Assembly: GCA_032158125.1 (NCBI GenBank)
Contig: JASKOT010000023.1
Span: forward strand, 124,001-188,000
From: Papiliotrema nemorosa
Taxonomy: Eukaryota; Basidiomycota; Tremellomycetes; Tremellales; Rhynchogastremaceae
Direction: 5' to 3'
Length of the DNA stretch: 64,000 bases
The notes under the pieces were generated by a model. That model had not been told where the DNA came from, did not search any database, and saw only the letters and a program-made list of their open reading frames with translations. Shown here piece by piece: positions 1-11,517 of the stretch. Numbering within the stretch: the stretch's first letter is position 1; each line of letters starts with the position of its first letter. The position numbers and the translations under genes were made by a program.

Positions 1-2156
1 GTCGCTTTGTCCGCTTCATCTCTCGAGATTTAGCGACCCCAAAATCTTCCTCGAATAGATGGTACACCTCTTCCAGCGAAAGGCTACTATTAGCGTCGGC
101 CGAGCCTTCTCATGACTCACCCGGAAGTTTCTGGATACAAGCGATGGCAGAAAACCCATGCGCTCACACAAAAGACCGCATACAACCCGAACGCCCCTGC
201 CGGACTGAGGATCCGCATCAACGTCAAAAAGGTCGCGGCGACAATCATGTTGCACGTCCAATTTGTCGCTGTACAGATAGACGTGCCTACACCTCTGACG
301 TCTAGCCGGAAAAGCTCGCCTTGTTGCCATGGTATATTGCCGAGTCCGGTGGCATACCCTGCGACGTAAAGCAGCATGGACATCACGATTAGAGCGGCGT
401 ATGTGGAAGAGTATTCTGCGCCATCTACTAAGATCCCCCCTGTCGAGATCGTCAAGCCTTTTCAGTCAGCAATGAAGGTGGCGTGTAGGAGTCGTACGTA
501 CGATGGAAGAAGATTGAGGATAAGATCAGAGCAACGACCATCACTGGAAGAGTGTACAGCATGGTCGTCCTCCTTCCCAGCGGATCAACAAACTAGGCTT
601 AGTCAAGCCGCACTCAATGTACAGTAAGATACTCACCCGCAGAGCGACCAATGTAAACGCAAAATTGACACCAGCAATGAGGCATCCAACCAGTGTTGCA
701 TTCTTGAATCCGAGGGCAGCGAATATCGTCGCGCTGTAATACATAAGTGTGTTGAAGCCGCACAATTGCTGAGCGGCTTGCAGACCGCATCCTATGACTA
801 TGGATTAGCGATTGACATCGTCATATACCCACTGAGAGCTCTTCGATTCGCTCCGACACGGTAGAGTGATTGAAGCCTTTCCAGCCAAGGAGTCCGTTGA
901 GTGATCGCTGCACTCTGCTTCACTGCAGACGCCATGACTCGCACCTTCGCCTCTATCTCGTGCTCTGAGGCTTGCGGATAGACTTTTGAGAGCACTTCTT
1001 GAGCTTCTGCGTGCCGAGATTTCATGAGCAGTATCCGAGCTGCAGGCATCAGCCTCTTCAACCATTCAAGGGATCGGTATCACTGACGAGATTCAGGCAA
1101 GCGCGTTAGAGCTAGTAATTGAACAATCGAGGGGAGTGCACCAAGTCCAACCATCCACCTCCATCCTCCTGGGGCGTACTGGAATGTGGCCCCGATCCCT
1201 GAGTGTCAGCTCGCGTAGAGTAGTCGACACTCACCGTATGCGACAAGTTGACCTAGAGTGATGGCGACATTGTTGATGACGACCAGGCGACCTCTGATCT
1301 TGGTCGGAGCCAACTCCCCAATGTATAGAGGTATTATGCAACTGGCGAGACCGACCCCTAGTCCAACGACAAAGCGTCCCCATACCATTGTTGATACGGA
1401 ATGTGCAGCCTGACCGGGTCAGCGATGACACCCCAAATTTTACGACTGCGGGATGTACTGCTTGGAGTAGAGCGCCTATGATGAATACTGCATTGGAGAG
1501 ACCAATGACCGGTTTCCTGCCTGTATAGTCTGATAATGTCCCAGCAGCAAGTCCGCCCAGAAGAGCGCCAAAAGTAGTCGCGGAAGTGATGAGCTCCTGC
1601 ACCTTCAGACCGACGGTCTAGGTAATACACTGAAGAGGAGCTCACCTTCTGCCAATCCGTCAATGTGTTTCCGAGGTCCGTTCCTATAGAGATTAACATC
1701 CCTGATATAACTCCTGTATCATAACCTGATGATGTGAGCTTCCTTCCCTTCCAATCGGCGAGAATCCGGCAACGCACCGAACAACAGCCCAGAGATAGCT
1801 GCAGATCCGACCAAGATCCACACAAATCTCGTAGCAGTTTCTTCTCCAGGTACAACGATGTCTTCGTCATCCACCCCTGAGTTGACCCCGTCCGACGGAT
1901 CTTCCTCATAACCGCCGTTCTCTTCGCCCAGCTCATTTTGAGAGGAAAATCTCGCCCGGTCGGTATGCAATCGATGCAGTGCGTGGTCGAGATCAGAACG
2001 ATGTGATGTATCATATCGGTCTATCATGAGCGGAGTCGATTCTCCTGATGCACTTGGCTCTTGTGGGCCTCCGAAGCTCGATGGACCCGCATCAGGCTGG
2101 GGCATCGATAACAGCGGCTCAGTCGCGTCGTTCTCGCCAGCTTGTGGGGTTGACAT
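1..2156 (-). CDS. myo-inositol transporter, MFS sugar-porter family (3' end cut by window)
   Basis: Proton-coupled myo-inositol uptake at the plasma membrane is the likely role. The ATG at 2156 opens a cytosolic N-terminus of about 120 residues that is Ser/Pro/Asp-rich. A phase-1 intron (about 1726-1777) joins LLFG to [10 protein letters not shown], the TM1 signature of sugar porters. Later exons, split by introns of about 50-100 nt, carry DYTGRKP (loop 2-3), LPESPR (end of the first half), [17 protein letters not shown] (TM7), FVDPLGRR (loop 8-9) and PETSG (end of TM12). The last exon reads [16 protein letters not shown] and leaves the window at base 1 still open. These motifs fit yeast Itr1 and the expanded ITR family of Cryptococcus better than hexose carriers, but substrate is inferred from motifs only. 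The next gene upstream, EMP24, is on the same strand. Confidence 0.85.
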
Positions 2157-2586
2157 GCTTCGCCGAGGCTTCGAGGCGCCTCTCTTAGCATGTATCCATG
2201 TGTCTAAGAAGATCTCCCTGATCTTGAGCGAAGGCGACCAATCTCAAAGCCCTGTATGAACGAGGTGAATGAAGATGAAACGGAGAAACACCGGCGAGTC
2301 GTTTCACGCGATTGCTCGTTTCATCGCGTCCCACTCGACTTTCCTACCATGAAAGGGTCGAAGACTCCAAAGATCGAGGATCCTCAAGCAGGTAGAGGTA
2401 TGCACTTGACACTGCTCGCGGGGCTACCGGCCCAGTTAGGACCTGCTGCTGCAGTGGCTGATATGGTAGTCTCTCTACGTCGTAACGTCTGACAAGGTCC
2501 GCTTCTGCTTTGGAATCATATCGCGTATGCATATACTATGGTCCTCATGAAATCTTTTCGTGATATTTCGTAGAAGTGTAATCTGA
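2157..2586. other. intergenic: EMP24 3' end and transporter promoter
   Basis: No open frame here resembles a protein. The stretch must hold the terminator of EMP24 and the promoter of the inositol transporter, both on the minus strand. I see no distinct regulatory motif. Confidence 0.6.
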
Positions 2587-3518
2587 TCACAGCACCCTCT
2601 TGACCTCGAACCAGGATTTCAGGACGTGAACATTGAGCGCGCAGATGGAGAACACAATGACAGTCTGCACGATAGCCCACCACTTGACTCGCGAGTTCTG
2701 TATATCAAATGAGGTGAGAGATAGATCCGAGCGAGATGGATCATTGAGATAAGGAGATATGGTAAGCTCGATACTTGGGGTCATGGATTGTTGTTGCTCA
2801 CGGTTGATTCGGCCGCTATTTCCATCAGCTCATTTCAGACGGATGGGAAGGGTGTCACTCACTATTACGATGTGTCCTCTCTCTGACTACGAGGTACGCC
2901 TGTTCATCCTTCACCAATTGTAGTCCCGCACTAAGATCCCGGATTTGTTGCTCGACAGGAGCGGTGAACTCGTCGTTTTCCACATACAACACTCCGTGTA
3001 CATTGAAACTGGAGATCAGCATGCTCCCTCGCTTCTTGTATTTGAGATACGTCTATCAGAACTTACCTTAGGACCTTCCTCGAGTAGGAGGACATTTCGT
3101 TGGAGAAGCAATAAGAATACTTTCCGCCTCGTTCGGCCGCCAGTGAGAATGTACCTTGTGACTTTTTGTAATTGCTATACATTGTGTCTCCAGAAGGAGA
3201 CAGTACCTGTGAGTCAGTCGGGACTTTTCCGGTCTAGCGAGCCGGGCAACGAAACAGCTCGGATTCGGAGAGACATACGTAGAAGTCGATGTCAAGGTGT
3301 CCACCACCAATTGTCTCCCCAACCTCGTACGTCACAGTCATCTGCTACTCAGCTTGATGTACTACACACAACAGGCAGCTGCGTACCCTATCTTGAGGCT
3401 GTAGTGTCTCGTAGAAGCATTCTTTCTCTCCTGGATCAATCTCTATCCTATGCGCCGAAGAGAACAGCAGGAAGGAGAGGGTCAACAACAGTATCGGACC
3501 GATGTTGCGCCGCAGCAT
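2587..3518 (-). CDS. EMP24: p24-family COPII cargo receptor, Emp24/TMED2 type
   Basis: Type I membrane protein of COPII/COPI vesicles that sorts cargo such as GPI-anchored proteins from ER to Golgi. The ATG at 3518 starts a signal peptide (MLRRNIGPILLLTLSFLLFS). A GOLD domain follows: CFYETLQPQ, then VGETIGGGHLDIDFY, GTFSLAAERGGKYSYCFSN with the second conserved cysteine, and FNVHGVLYV. A coiled segment (LVKDEQAYLVVRERTHR) leads to one transmembrane helix (WWAIVQTVIVFSICALNVHV) and the short tail LKSWFEVKRVL. Aromatic residues followed by V-rich ends in this tail are typical of the TMED2/Emp24 branch. About five exons are needed. It lies head-to-head with YRB1. Confidence 0.9.
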
Positions 3519-3942
3519 CGTGAGATTCGCTCTAATAGTTGTCGACTCTTTATTTCACACTGCGCTGGGAGCTTGTCCTGTCGGTATCGTATAGCTGCGG
3601 ACGTGGTCTTCAGAGGTTGAAAGTGATCGTCGCGTGGAGGTTGGCGGTTGGGTTTCAGGTCAAGATAGGCGCGTGCAACACAGCGTCATTTCCACCAAGT
3701 AGGCGCGTGCATCGTTGGGTGGAGTCAAAAATCGAGGGAACCACGCGTTTGGAGGACAATCACTGCTCCTCTTACTCGCAACTTTCGCCCTACAGCTTTC
3801 TTCATACCATATCTCCAAAGCTAGTAAGTGTCGACCACGGCATACCGTCAGCGTGCCGCTTAACTTCCGCATCGGAACTACCACATCAAAGCATCTGAGC
3901 ATCTGGAGGGCATCTTGACTAACGCACAGATACCCTTTCGTC
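3519..3942. promoter_or_regulatory. shared divergent promoter of EMP24 and YRB1
   Basis: Only non-coding sequence is seen between the two divergent start codons. The right part appears to hold the YRB1 leader with its own intron (see 3834-3929). Confidence 0.55.
3834..3929 (+). other. probable 5'-UTR intron of YRB1
   Basis: A donor GTAAGTG at 3834, a CTAAC branch-like motif near 3919 and an acceptor CAG at 3927-3929 lie just before the YRB1 start codon at 3943. The spacing matches coding introns in the window. No transcript evidence is available. Confidence 0.5.
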
Positions 3943-4982
3943 ATGGCCGACACTGCTGATCAACACAACGAGGAGACTCACGACCCTCAATTCGAGCCCG
4001 TCATTCGATTGACCGAGCAAGTCGAGGCGAAAACCCACGAGGAGGATGAGGATTCCCTCTTCAAGATGTGAGTGTTCACAGTCCGAGTTAAGGGCGGATG
4101 TAGATGGGACGAAGCAGTCGCTGATTGTTAGGCGGGCCAAGCTGTTCCGATTCGTCAAGGATGACCTCGAGTGGAAAGAGCGAGGAACTGGGGATGTTCG
4201 ATTACTCAAACACAAGGAGACTGGAAAGATTCGTCTAGTCATGCGACGGGACAAGACACTGAAAGTCTGCGCCAACCACATTGGTGAGTCTCATCATTAT
4301 ATCTTCTCAACCTTTCACGCGGTCCCGCCTTGGATAGTAGAAAACTGACCTTCAGTCTCATCCGAGATGAAGCTCTCGCCCAATGTTGGATCTGACCGAT
4401 CGTGGGTTTGGAACGTTGCTGCCGATTACGCCGACGGTACACCTTCCGCTGAGACCCTCGCTATCCGATTCGGAAACTCTGAGAGTGAGCTCTCAGCCGC
4501 TGTCTCTTGCCAGCAAAAGCTCATGTCTAGATGCCAACCTTTTCAAGCAGGCTTTCGAAGACGCCCAAGCTAGCAACGCCAAGTCGGCTGGTGGTGAGGC
4601 CGCTGCTCCCGTTGCGACTGAGGACGCTGCCGCTCCCGAGCCAGTCAACGTGAGCTCCGAAGGCCAGCAGGATCGAAGAGAAGCTGACCATCAGGAGACC
4701 TCGGAGGCCGCTGAGAAGGAGGAGGCAAAGGAGGAGAAGGCTGCCGCGTAAGTCTTCTTCATGCTCTCATCCTCGTTCGCGTTGACACATAGTGCTGTCG
4801 ATGAGGCTCCTTCTACCCACGCCCCTGCTGCCGAGGAGTCTACCGAGACGCCTGCCACCGCTGCAGAGGGTACAACCGAGTCAAAGGACACCTCTGTCCC
4901 CGCTGAGCTCAAGGAGGAGGCTGTCGCTGAGAAGTCGGAGGCCAAGGCTGAAGAGCCCGCCGAGGAGAAGAAGGCCGAGTAA
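3943..4982 (+). CDS. YRB1: Ran-binding protein 1 (RanBP1/Yrb1)
   Basis: Cytosolic co-factor that, with RanGAP, releases exportin-cargo from RanGTP during nuclear transport. The first exon gives an acidic N-terminus ending [21 protein letters not shown]. The Ran-binding domain follows: [59 protein letters not shown], and [12 protein letters not shown] after a small intron (AGA|gtgagc...tctag|AT). The 90-residue tail is rich in Ala and Glu, common but unconserved in fungal RanBP1. Four introns are needed. The stop TAA at 4980-4982 converges on PHB1. Confidence 0.93.
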
Positions 4983-5236
4983 GGGAGGATTGTCCGGTGT
5001 GGGATGATGCGTTCGGGTGGATGACACTATCATGAGCAAGAACTTGTCGATAGCGGAGATGAGTATGGTAGACCGCCAGAAAAATGTTCATGACATGATG
5101 AAGTGATACAACTTTGGCTGCAACACATGATACACGCATTTAGGACTGAAACCACACGAGAGGGTCAATATGAGCGATGCATACAGGACTTATCCCTTCA
5201 CAGCCGAAGACTTCTCCACGATTTGTCTTGTGCCCC

Positions 5237-6532
5237 TTACAATTGCGGTGGGACTTGGAGCAACAAGTTGCCCGAGCTGGATGGGACATACGAGACGTTC
5301 TTTGATTGACTCAATGTAGAAGCTGCTTGTCAGGATTGTAGGGAAGACTTTGAAGAGACGACTCACCAATCTCTCGACTCGCCTCAATCTTCCTAAACTG
5401 CACAAAGGCATCACCAGCCTTGTTGATAGCTGCCGAGATGGTATTAGCAGCCTCGGCTTCTCCCTCTGCTCGAATGACTGCGGCTTGTCGTTCTTGCTCT
5501 GCCTTTTCAACGACGAATTTGGCTCGTTCGGCATCTTGTTGTGCGATTTGTTTCTGTTCAACGGCAGTGGTGAATTCTTTCCCGAATGTCATGTGTGTCT
5601 AAGCATCGGCATTGCATCTACAGAACGTGGAAAGCGCGGGGGAAAGGGACTCACAATAGAGACATCCTCGAGCATGATACCGAACTCTTTGGCTCGGTTA
5701 AGCAGATCGTCCCGGATCCTAGCAGAGACCTGTATGTCAGATCACTCACATCCAGAGCACGAATAATGACTGACAATCTCTCGGTTGGTGATCAGCTCGG
5801 AAGCTGCATGTCAGCTTATACGAGATAACGTGTCGGAAAGCTCACCATCGAATTGAGCGACAGTCGCTTTGAGGACTTCATTACCGATCGAAGGCAAGAC
5901 TCGCTCGTCGTAGCTATACATCAGCCAAGCCGACAAGGTATCAGGTACGCTCCACTCACTCGAGACCCAAGTTTTGGTAAATCTTGGAAAGGTTGTTCAT
6001 GTCTGGTCTGGACATTACACGTAGTGTCAAAGACACCATTTGCATGTCTAATTGTCAGCACCTTCCCTATATATGGATTGAAGCTCTCTCTACCTTTCGA
6101 TCCCGTCGTAGTGGATATATTCTTCATGTCAGTCAAATGACCACAACACTCGACATATGGAAACAGGACATACCCTAGGTTTGATCCTCACATCATACAG
6201 GATAGCTCGTTGGACCCAAGGAACCAAGAAATGCGTTCCCTCACCCGATGCCTAAATTGTCAGCATTTGACATGTCCCCTGGCACATCTAACGCCCAGGG
6301 ATAGATGCAACTGACATTCGGTTTGACACCCGAGAACCGATCGAAAATGACAGCTCGATGTCCACCTGGGACATCGTATAGCGCAGACTGGGCCAACGAA
6401 ACTCCTACGGCACTTGCAACTGCTAGATCAGCCCTGTATCTCCCGATCGAGATTCCGCCAAGATCGAAAAGGAGCGGGAGACACACTGATGATTCTTGAG
6501 GCGTTCTGCCCGAGAGTGTTGAAGAATGCCAT
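5237..6532 (-). CDS. PHB1: prohibitin 1, mitochondrial inner-membrane scaffold
   Basis: Subunit of the ring-shaped PHB1-PHB2 complex of the inner mitochondrial membrane, which stabilises new respiratory subunits and modulates the m-AAA protease. The ATG at 6532 begins [15 protein letters not shown]. The N-terminal membrane segment continues as [20 protein letters not shown]. The SPFH/PHB domain follows: [29 protein letters not shown] (a 28-nt exon), [34 protein letters not shown]. The coiled coil runs through [20 protein letters not shown] and [14 protein letters not shown]. The last exon restores the family C-terminus [14 protein letters not shown]. At least seven introns are present. PHB2, its obligate partner, lies 46 kb away in this window. 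Confidence 0.94.
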
Positions 6533-7084
6533 GGTGGACTACTAGAGGATAGAGGATAGGAAGGTGGTGATCGACTCCCTCGGCAATGGTCGACGAGAGC
6601 AACGCATAATCGAAAGCAAGCTCGGCGGCGAATCCATCGAACGAGTGCATCGTGGGAAACCTGTCCTCGATCTATACAGCGCACAGCGATATTCGAAACC
6701 ACCTGTGCCATGCATGCATGTCCGCCGGGTCAACACTCGCTACTCATGTAGATGCATGCCATGCTCGATTGGAACCACCGGATTGCCTGTAGAGGAGAGA
6801 ACGTGCTCGAAAACCATCTGAAGGCCGAGCCATTCGAGTGGACGGCACACATCCTGTGTCTTTGGTTTTGGGTTACGAGCACGAACCCAGTCGAATACCC
6901 CTCGAAGGGACCTGTTGAACAATGCATCAAGCTATGGACGGAGGTTCACTAACGCACGTTCGTTTGTCGATGATGCTCATCTCCAGGCAAAACTAGATGA
7001 GCTCCAAATGTATCGCTCCCATCATCGCTGTCGCTCACTTCACTCATGATGCCCTCGCCGATAGTTCATTAGACTCGATCTGCA
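6533..7084. promoter_or_regulatory. divergent intergenic region PHB1 / DUF6699 gene
   Basis: Start codons face away from each other. Short open frames exist on both strands but none has family motifs or a supported splice pattern. I see no clear TATA box. Confidence 0.5.
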
Positions 7085-8207
7085 ATGCCAAAGTTCGATC
7101 CGGCAGTCGCTATCGGGTATGCGACATTCGAATCTAGCCTTTTCGCTATGGTCCACTGACAGGACAGACCGTTCAAAGCGGGTCAAGCGGTGAACCTGGT
7201 CCTTTCCCACCTTCACGCAGCAAAACTCAAGACTCCGATCAAGCTGCACCCTCTGCTTGAATGTATGACCTGGGATCCTAGTGAGCGTCTCCATGATAAC
7301 ATTTCCAGACTGGTGACATGACGAGGCTGACGAGCAGAACCATACGGTGTGCGTATCGCGCCGTATTGCGGTTGGAAAGGGGGGGAGTACGCTGACGGCA
7401 GAAATACCTGAGTTGGAATGTAGTGGAATTTCCAGCTATGGCACATATATATATAGACTACGACGAGAGCCCAACTGGTAAGTCCCCCTTACCGGACGAG
7501 ATCTGCGACTCATCAAGCAGAGTGAGATAGGAACAGGAGATCCGAGTCGACCTGACGTTCAGGTTGGTCAAGGAGCGTTGGCAGCCCGCGACACAGCCTC
7601 AAGTGGAAGAACTGCATCTGTTGCATTACGACACAGGATGGTCCATCCATATCGCCAATAGATTAGGGGTCAAGTAAGCCAAAACGTTCCTCGCTTATCG
7701 ATCGTCTGATATGCAGCTTGACAGATGTCTTGACAGGCATCTTTGACTGTGAGCTCATGATCAATCTGGATCGAGCCTCGGCGCATGTGAGCTGACGGCT
7801 GACGAATAGTCTTCGCTTCTCCGTTATACGTCGACGAGCTAGGAGAGATGCATCCGAGGTGAGTATGACGGTTTCGGCTCGTTTTGCTCCAGGTGAGCAC
7901 TGACGACAGAGCCGTGAGGATCATGTGAGATAACTGCGGTTGCATTTTGAATCTACACACTGATGACCCAGGGAGCAGCAATACTTTGAGAAGCGGAACC
8001 AAGGTTCCCAAGACGCATTTGAGGGGTACCGCAAATCCGACGCATTGGTGAGTCAACGTCTCCTGACTTATACGCTGGGTTGTACGAACTGAACTATAGC
8101 TGAATCGGACGTACTTCGATGGAATTCGATGGGATCCGGAAGCTGTACGGCGGAAACTCAACTATGTCGCATCCAACGTTTTCATTCTCAACCTCAACAA
8201 CTGTTAA
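7085..8207 (+). CDS. DUF6699 domain protein, function unknown
   Basis: A basidiomycete family with no assigned function. The spliced reading gives KTPIKLHPLLE, WNVVEFPAMAHIYI, WQPATQPQVEELHLLHYD, GWSIHIANRLGV, LTDVLTGIFD, VDELGEMHPR, and the end motif YFDGIRWDPEA then NVFILNL. This is the DUF6699 order: HPLL, W-D/N-V, ATxPxV, a W-x-I strand, V-x-DVL, and a final YF-G-I-W. About eight introns are required. Two exons are tiny: 7338-7348 (11 nt) and 7910-7924 (15 nt), each with GT/AG borders and frame-preserving phases. The first acceptor is ambiguous by 7 nt (CAG at 7161 or 7167); only the second avoids a stop. The start at 7085 is the first ATG in frame, so a further upstream exon is possible. 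Confidence 0.72.
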
Positions 8208-8530
8208 TTTGATCGACAACGCCGATTCGCCCAGACACCGCACACCATATCTAATCGACCTATTATCCTATGCATATTTCAATCCAGACTGGAAAGTCCT
8301 CACAACACGTCAAACGTCGGTCGGGCCGGGTCTGATGACGGGGCTGGTCGTTCCTAGGCTGAACGACCGTGGAGCCAACGTGCAACATTAGATCTAGATC
8401 TGACGAAGGCTGACCGCGACTGATCTCTGCTCCTCCCGATCCTAACAATGGCATTTCGAACATCCTCTGTAGCTTTCACACGAGCAATTATTCGTCAGGT
8501 CCAGGGATCTGTCGCGTATCGGCGGACAGC
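8208..8530. other. intergenic, DUF6699 gene to GPCR gene
   Basis: The stretch holds the 3' end of one gene and the promoter of the next, both on the plus strand. An ATG at 8449 opens a 42-codon frame out of phase with the receptor; it could act as an upstream ORF, but nothing else supports it. Confidence 0.4.
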
Positions 8531-10741
8531 ATGGCCGGACAATGGCACGAGCACCTTGGCGCTACATTCACTGTAGTCCTCTCGCTGTTCATCATCGTCG
8601 GCACAACATGGATCCTCATCACCACTTCGCTCTCTCTCAAACGACTCGTTAGGGCTCAGAAAGCGGCTGCTTTAGCTAGGCGGGATAGCGCAGAAACAAG
8701 GGGGACAGAGGTGGAAGAGGAAGAATTGAGTAAAGGGGGAGCGAGGAGATTACGCAAGGTCCTGGTAATTTGCTTGATGGGCTCTGATGGGCTTGTTGCG
8801 TGAGTCAATGACCGTGTCTCACCCTTATACTCTTGAACTCTCGTGTGAAAGCTGATGTGAGATTATCCTCGTTGAGTCCTGCTGTACTCGGGATTGTGGG
8901 TGCGCCATTGGTAGATGAAGAATGCGGCCCACCAGGATTCATCCTGGCGACCGCACTATGGTGGTGAGTAGCGCTAGCTGCGACCGGCCCGACTCATGAA
9001 AAGTAGCTGACAATCCAGGCAATACGGCTTCTCCCTGGTAGGTGGCCTACCGATGGGACCGTGCGAAGACTGAATCGCTAGGTCATTGCGATCACGACCT
9101 ATATCGCGCTTCGACATCCTTTGTCGCGTCTCAAGCGGACGGCAGAACAGCGCACAGGCTGGATCGTAGCTCTGATCTTGTTATTAGGATGTGGACAAGC
9201 CATCACCTGGCGTTACGTGCATGGTGTGAGCAGACCTTTCCTTTTCAAATCAACCCGTGTATCTGAGCTGATCAAACAGTTTGAAGCTTGGAAGTGAGTC
9301 ATCAGGCTGTCGTCTTGCTGAGAGAATACCACTGATTCTCTGGCAGAGACTACTGCTTCTACGGTGAGCCAATCGTTCCTTCTGAGACTGCTACTGATTA
9401 TCTAGGTCTACCAACTCACCGCGCTGACGAGCTTATCCAATTTATCCCTCGGCAAGCCACTCTTCACTCCTCCTATAGGCAGCTGATTATCCAGTCTGGT
9501 CAGCTCTCTCCTCATCGCCCTGATCTACCTGCCCCTGATCCACTTTCTCCGACGACCAGACCTCACCGCACTGTACCTGTCCCCTCGACCAGCATCTTTC
9601 ACCTTTTATCCCGACACGACACCTCAACCGGATATTCCTCCTTGGGAGCGACTATCTTTCCCCAATTTCAATGGTCTGGGCCTGTCTTCCTTGGACGAGA
9701 AAGATGATTCGTCACCACACATATCGGGGGGTTTCATTGCCCCCGTCTCGCTAACCACTCCCCTGTTCCCGGCCTTGCCAAAGGCGGTATATCTCGGTCA
9801 ATCGCTTTCGGAGACTGGTTCAACATCTTCTAGTCAGACGTATTCAGCAAAGTTTGACGGGACTATACCCAGAGGAAGCTTGGCGTCAGAGATGACCCTG
9901 GTACCCTCGCTCAAAGTCAGCATACTCAACCACAAGTCGCTCTCTATCGACACGACCGATCTGTATCCCCCTCCGGCTTCTCGGCGCAATTCGACACGAT
10001 CATCCAAATCACCCATTTCACCTAGATTCCTCCGTTTGTCGCCCAACCCAGGATCTAGATGTTCATGTAAAGATACAGAGAAGGAAGATGCATCAGCAGG
10101 AGGAAACGATTTTGCCTCTTTCAGGGGGATGTTGGAGAGTACGCCTTGTCCCAAACATCCGACACTCGAGGGGATGTTGGCCAGGTCAGGAAGTAAAATG
10201 TCTTCCGGGGGAAATGCGAGGCCTGGGACACCTACCAGGGAGAGTATGGCGAGTTTTATGAATCGGCGTACGTCGAGCTTCTTGATTTGGTTCCCCTTGA
10301 CTGTGAGTAATCCTCCCGATCTATGTCATGATTGAGTACTGATCATCTAGCATCTGGTGATATGTGCAGTGACCTTGTGCGTCCCTTGCCTGGTCAGCCC
10401 AGCCCGACCTTGTTTGACTGACTTGCTAGAACTCGATTCGTGTACTTCTGCGTGGAGAAGATCGATGGTAAAGCGATAGAAGCCTTGACCTTGACATCGC
10501 TTCTTTGCCAGGGCGTGGCAGATGTCGTTGTTTTCGGTGAGCACGAGATATCCTCAACTAGAGCAACGGCTAATTAGTATAGGTTTGATCGAGCGAAGGT
10601 CAGTCGTTAGATATCCAATGGACATTAGGTCTGACTGACGCATGCAGAACCCAGCAAAGGTATAGACAAGAAGTCGCAGCTTGTACACCTCGAAGAGGAA
10701 GAGTCAACAGCGTGACTCAGAGGACGGAAGGAGCCACTTGA
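8531..10741 (+). CDS. seven-transmembrane GPCR-like receptor with long third loop
   Basis: A plasma-membrane receptor of the fungal Git3/Gpr/cAMP-receptor-like type is the best reading; ligand unknown. Hydrophobic segments in order: TM1 TVVLSLFIIVGTTWILITT, TM2 near VLVICLMGSDGL, TM3 with SLVIAITTYIAL after a cysteine (ECGPPGF), TM4 GWIVALILLLGCGQAIT, TM5 LVSSLLIALIYLPLIHFL, TM6 FLIWFPLTHLVICAV, TM7 LTSLLCQGVADVVVFGLIE. Loop 3 between TM5 and TM6 is about 260 residues, rich in Ser/Thr/Pro, a likely phosphorylation platform. The extracellular cysteine in DYCFYG could pair with the TM3 cysteine. Exons of 14 nt (9280-9293), 17 nt (9347-9363) and 26 nt (10351-10376) and a GC-AG intron (9452-9494) are needed to keep the frame. 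Length is roughly 550 residues. Confidence 0.68.
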
Positions 10742-10996
10742 GGGTGACTCATCTGTCATTATAACTAGATGTCCTCTTGAGTTGCTATCAAATATAATCT
10801 CAATGTAGCGATTATTGGAACCGTCAGTGACGTGCGTGAGTCACCTCACCAGAATGCTTATAGGGTACAGTACCAGAACAATCAAGGGGAGCTCCTCGTT
10901 GGCGAACTGCAAGGAGATATGCATCGTTTCCTACTCATCTTCAAACTTTCAAGTTATGCGTTCTTGCTTCTTTCTTCTTGCTTCTCCGAAATACCA

Positions 10997-11517
10997 TTAC
11001 TTCTTGGTCTCCTTACCGGCATCTTCGACGGCCTCGGCGGCTGCTTGTCCAGTTCCGCCGATCATGCCCTTATCGGTGAATCTATCATTAGCGCGAAGTC
11101 CCTCATCCAGCAATCCAAGTGACTCACTGTCGACCGATAACGCCGTCCTTTGAGAATGGACCGCCGACTCGAAGATCAGCTTCTTGCCCTCATCGTCCGG
11201 TGTTCAACTCACCAGCGTCAGCTTTAGAACCGACTTTTCCATCGGGGTTGAAATTCTTCCCGATCGATCCGTCGCTCTGCGTATTAGCGCCAACCCAGAT
11301 GCCATCCCACAACATTCGTCTCGACGTGGTACGAGTGAGGCAGTAGACTCACCTTGAGAGCTTGACCGGCTTCTTTGATTGTGTCCCCCACAGACTCTTT
11401 GACCTCCTTGTCCTCCGTCACCCCATTGGCGGTGGTCTTGGGAGGTTGAGTAGCATAAGCCCTCAGAGCAGGGGCAGATCGGAGGGCAGATCGGGTAGAT
11501 CGAGTGATGGAGAACAT
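10997..11517 (-). CDS. small mitochondrial protein with repeated DGxIG motifs, function unknown
   Basis: About 120 residues from four exons. The N-terminus (MFSITRSTRSALRSAPALRAYATQ) is an Arg/Ser/Ala presequence typical of mitochondrial import. A lysine- and glutamate-rich segment follows (EDKEVKESVGDTIKEAGQALK), then a conserved run of glycine motifs: SDGSIGKNFNPDGKVGS, GGPFSKDGVIGRQ, FTDKGMIGGTGQ. This DGxIG / GGPF / GxIGGT series recurs in uncharacterised short proteins of many fungi, to my knowledge without a known role. The three introns sit between the repeats and keep phase exactly. The gene is convergent with the GPCR gene. Confidence 0.75.

Noticed and set aside
8449..8577. ATG at 8449 as the GPCR start
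   Set aside because: Its frame ends after 42 codons and no consensus intron joins it to the receptor frame.
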